Source: Bacteroidota bacterium (GTDB lineage Bacteria; Bacteroidota; Bacteroidia; Cytophagales; Cyclobacteriaceae). From it: DNA of 7,264 nucleotides. Below, one piece after another: positions 6,190 through 7,264 of the stretch. The notes under the pieces are model-generated. The model was not told where the DNA came from. It ran no database searches and was given only the letters and a program-made list of their open reading frames with translations. Every line of letters begins with the position of its first letter. Within the stretch, counting starts at the first letter, position 1. Location: the NCBI GenBank assembly GCA_023417955.1, contig JAEZDW010000466.1, forward strand, positions 1-7,264, written 5' to 3'. Both the position numbers and the translations under genes were made by a program.

Positions 6190-7264
6190 TTATTCCTTCA
6201 CAGGTTCCTGTTGCCCCAACAGGAACGCTTTTATAAAATCATCCAGATCTCCGTCGAGCACCGACTGCGCATCGTGACGCTCAACACCGGTTCTTGCATC
6301 CTTCACAAGTTTGTATGGATGGAGGACATAATTCCGGATCTGCGATCCAAAGTCGATCTTCATTTTACCAGCTTCAATCTTGTCGCGTTCCGCATTGCGT
6401 TTCTGGATCTCAAGCTGGTATAACTTTGATTTAAGCATTTGCATGGCGCGTTCCCGGTTAGCATGCTGTGAACGCTCTACCTGGCAAACGATAACGATAC
6501 CGGTGGGTTTGTGCGTAAGCTGTACTTTCGTTTCCACCTTGTTGACGTTCTGACCACCAGCACCTCCTGAACGTGAAGTTTGTATTTCAACGTCGGCGGG
6601 GTTGACTTCGATTTCAATCGAATCATCCACCTTTGGATACACAAATACAGACGCGAACGATGTGTGCCTGCGGTCGTTAGAATCGAATGGTGAAATACGC
6701 ACGAGACGATGTACACCAATTTCACTCTTCAGCTTGCCGTATGCAAAAGGGCCGTCGAGTTCCAGTGTAGCACTCTTGATGCCTGCTACCTCCCCTGCCT
6801 GGTAATCGACCTGCGTTACCTTGTAGTCATTTTTTTCACCCCACATGATGTACATGCGATTAAGCATGTCGGCCCAGTCCTGGCTTTCTGTACCACCTGC
6901 ACCGGGGTTGATTTCAACGACAGCACTCAGCTGGTCTTCCTCCTTGCTGAGCATTTTCTTGAACTCGAGTTCTTCAACGGCATGACTGGCTTTTGCAAAC
7001 TCGCGATCAAGTTCTTCGTCGCCCACATCGCCGGCTTCGTGAAACTCGTTTAACACCTCAAGGTCGTCCACGATCTTGCGCACGTTATCAAACGAGTCTG
7101 TCCAGATTTTCTTTGTTCTGATATTTTTAAGGATCACCTCGGCCTGTTTGGGATTATTCCAGAAGTCGGCCTGTTGTGTGATCAGTTCTTCATCTTTTAC
7201 TTCAACGATCTTGCGATCGTAGTCAAAGATACCTCCTCAAGGCGCTAACACGAGCCTTCAAATC
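6190..7264 (-). CDS. prfB: Peptide chain release factor 2 (RF2), 5' end cut by window, joined by programmed +1 frameshift
   Basis: RF2 recognises UGA and UAA stop codons and triggers peptide release. The stop codon is TAA at 6190-6192. RF2 identity comes from the SPF tripeptide codon-reader (plus-strand 6685-6693, in VRISPFDSNDRRHTS) and the catalytic GGQ (6550-6558, in SRSGGAGGQNVNK). The reading is join(7264-7226, 7224-6190): 13 codons in frame 0 (beginning DLKARV and ending LRRYL) reach an in-frame TGA at 7225-7223; after a +1 shift that skips T7225, reading resumes with DYDRKIVEV. The visible protein is about 357 residues against 365 in E. coli RF2, so roughly 12 N-terminal residues lie beyond the window. 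The GTG at 7137 is not the start: the frame upstream of it is open and RF2-like back to the shift site. Expression is autoregulated through the frameshift. Confidence 0.96.
7222..7237 (-). promoter_or_regulatory. prfB programmed +1 ribosomal frameshift site
   Basis: Read on the minus strand, the site is AGG AGG TAT CTT TGA C: a Shine-Dalgarno-like AGGAGG (7237-7232), a 3-base spacer TAT, the slippery CTT (7228-7226) and an in-frame TGA (7225-7223) followed by C. This matches the E. coli prfB site in order and spacing, including the TATCTTTGAC core. In the known mechanism, low RF2 leaves the ribosome paused at UGA; peptidyl-tRNA-Leu slips from CUU to UUU and translation continues into the RF2 body, while ample RF2 terminates at UGA and gives a short peptide. 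The open frames on both sides join only at this point. Confidence 0.95.

Noticed and set aside
6190..7137. prfB starting at GTG 7137 as a complete 315-residue gene
   Set aside because: The frame is open and RF2-like upstream to the CTT TGA C frameshift site, and 315 residues is short for RF2.
7223..7225. The in-frame TGA as a sign that prfB is a pseudogene
   Set aside because: The TGA sits in the exact programmed frameshift context and the rest of RF2, with SPF and GGQ, is intact.
1..7264. Search by eye for mobile elements, CRISPR repeats, tRNA genes, riboswitches or a hidden defence or biosynthetic system
   Set aside because: Nearly all sequence is taken up by recognisable conserved genes, spacers are 80 bp or shorter, and no terminal inverted repeats, regularly spaced repeats or cloverleaf were seen.

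Overview
The window looks like ordinary chromosome from a member of the Bacteroidota, probably of the Chitinophagales/Cytophagales kind. Three things point there: a LytS/LytR pair with the four-helix QPHFLFN kinase typical of the phylum, a secreted 'head GIN' beta-helix protein, and the absence of any Shine-Dalgarno sequence ahead of the visible start codons. This assignment is inferred from family types only; there is no rRNA in the window. I see no mobile element, CRISPR array, tRNA, phage gene or recognisable defence system.

Layout. Positions 1-1996 (+) hold a short uncharacterised ORF (2-232), a sensor histidine kinase starting at GTG (237-1265) and its LytTR response regulator (1262-1996), which overlaps the kinase by 4 bases (ATGA). 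A YigZ/IMPACT-family gene follows on the minus strand (1998-2618), ending one base from the regulator's stop. An 80-bp divergent spacer separates it from a secreted head-GIN repeat protein (2699-3505, +), which ends in a perfect 17-bp terminator hairpin (3525-3566). The last base of that hairpin is the first base of the ATG of an MgtC/SapB membrane protein (3566-4207, +). The rest lies on the minus strand, in transcription order: prfB (7264-6190, 5' end outside the window), a hairpin, an MFS transporter starting at TTG (6115-4943) and a YhhN-family membrane protein (4888-4211), which converges on mgtC with a 3-bp gap. No gene-free stretch exceeds about 80 bp.

How the genes work together. The kinase and regulator form one two-component system, translationally coupled. 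The other genes are mostly independent housekeeping or envelope functions; the MFS and yhhN genes may be cotranscribed. I find no evidence of an undescribed multi-gene system. The most informative element is the programmed +1 frameshift site of prfB at 7222-7237. It has a full AGGAGG, the only such motif that lies at a translation-control point here. Because of it, the RF2 coding region continues to the window edge in another frame and does not begin at the GTG at 7137.
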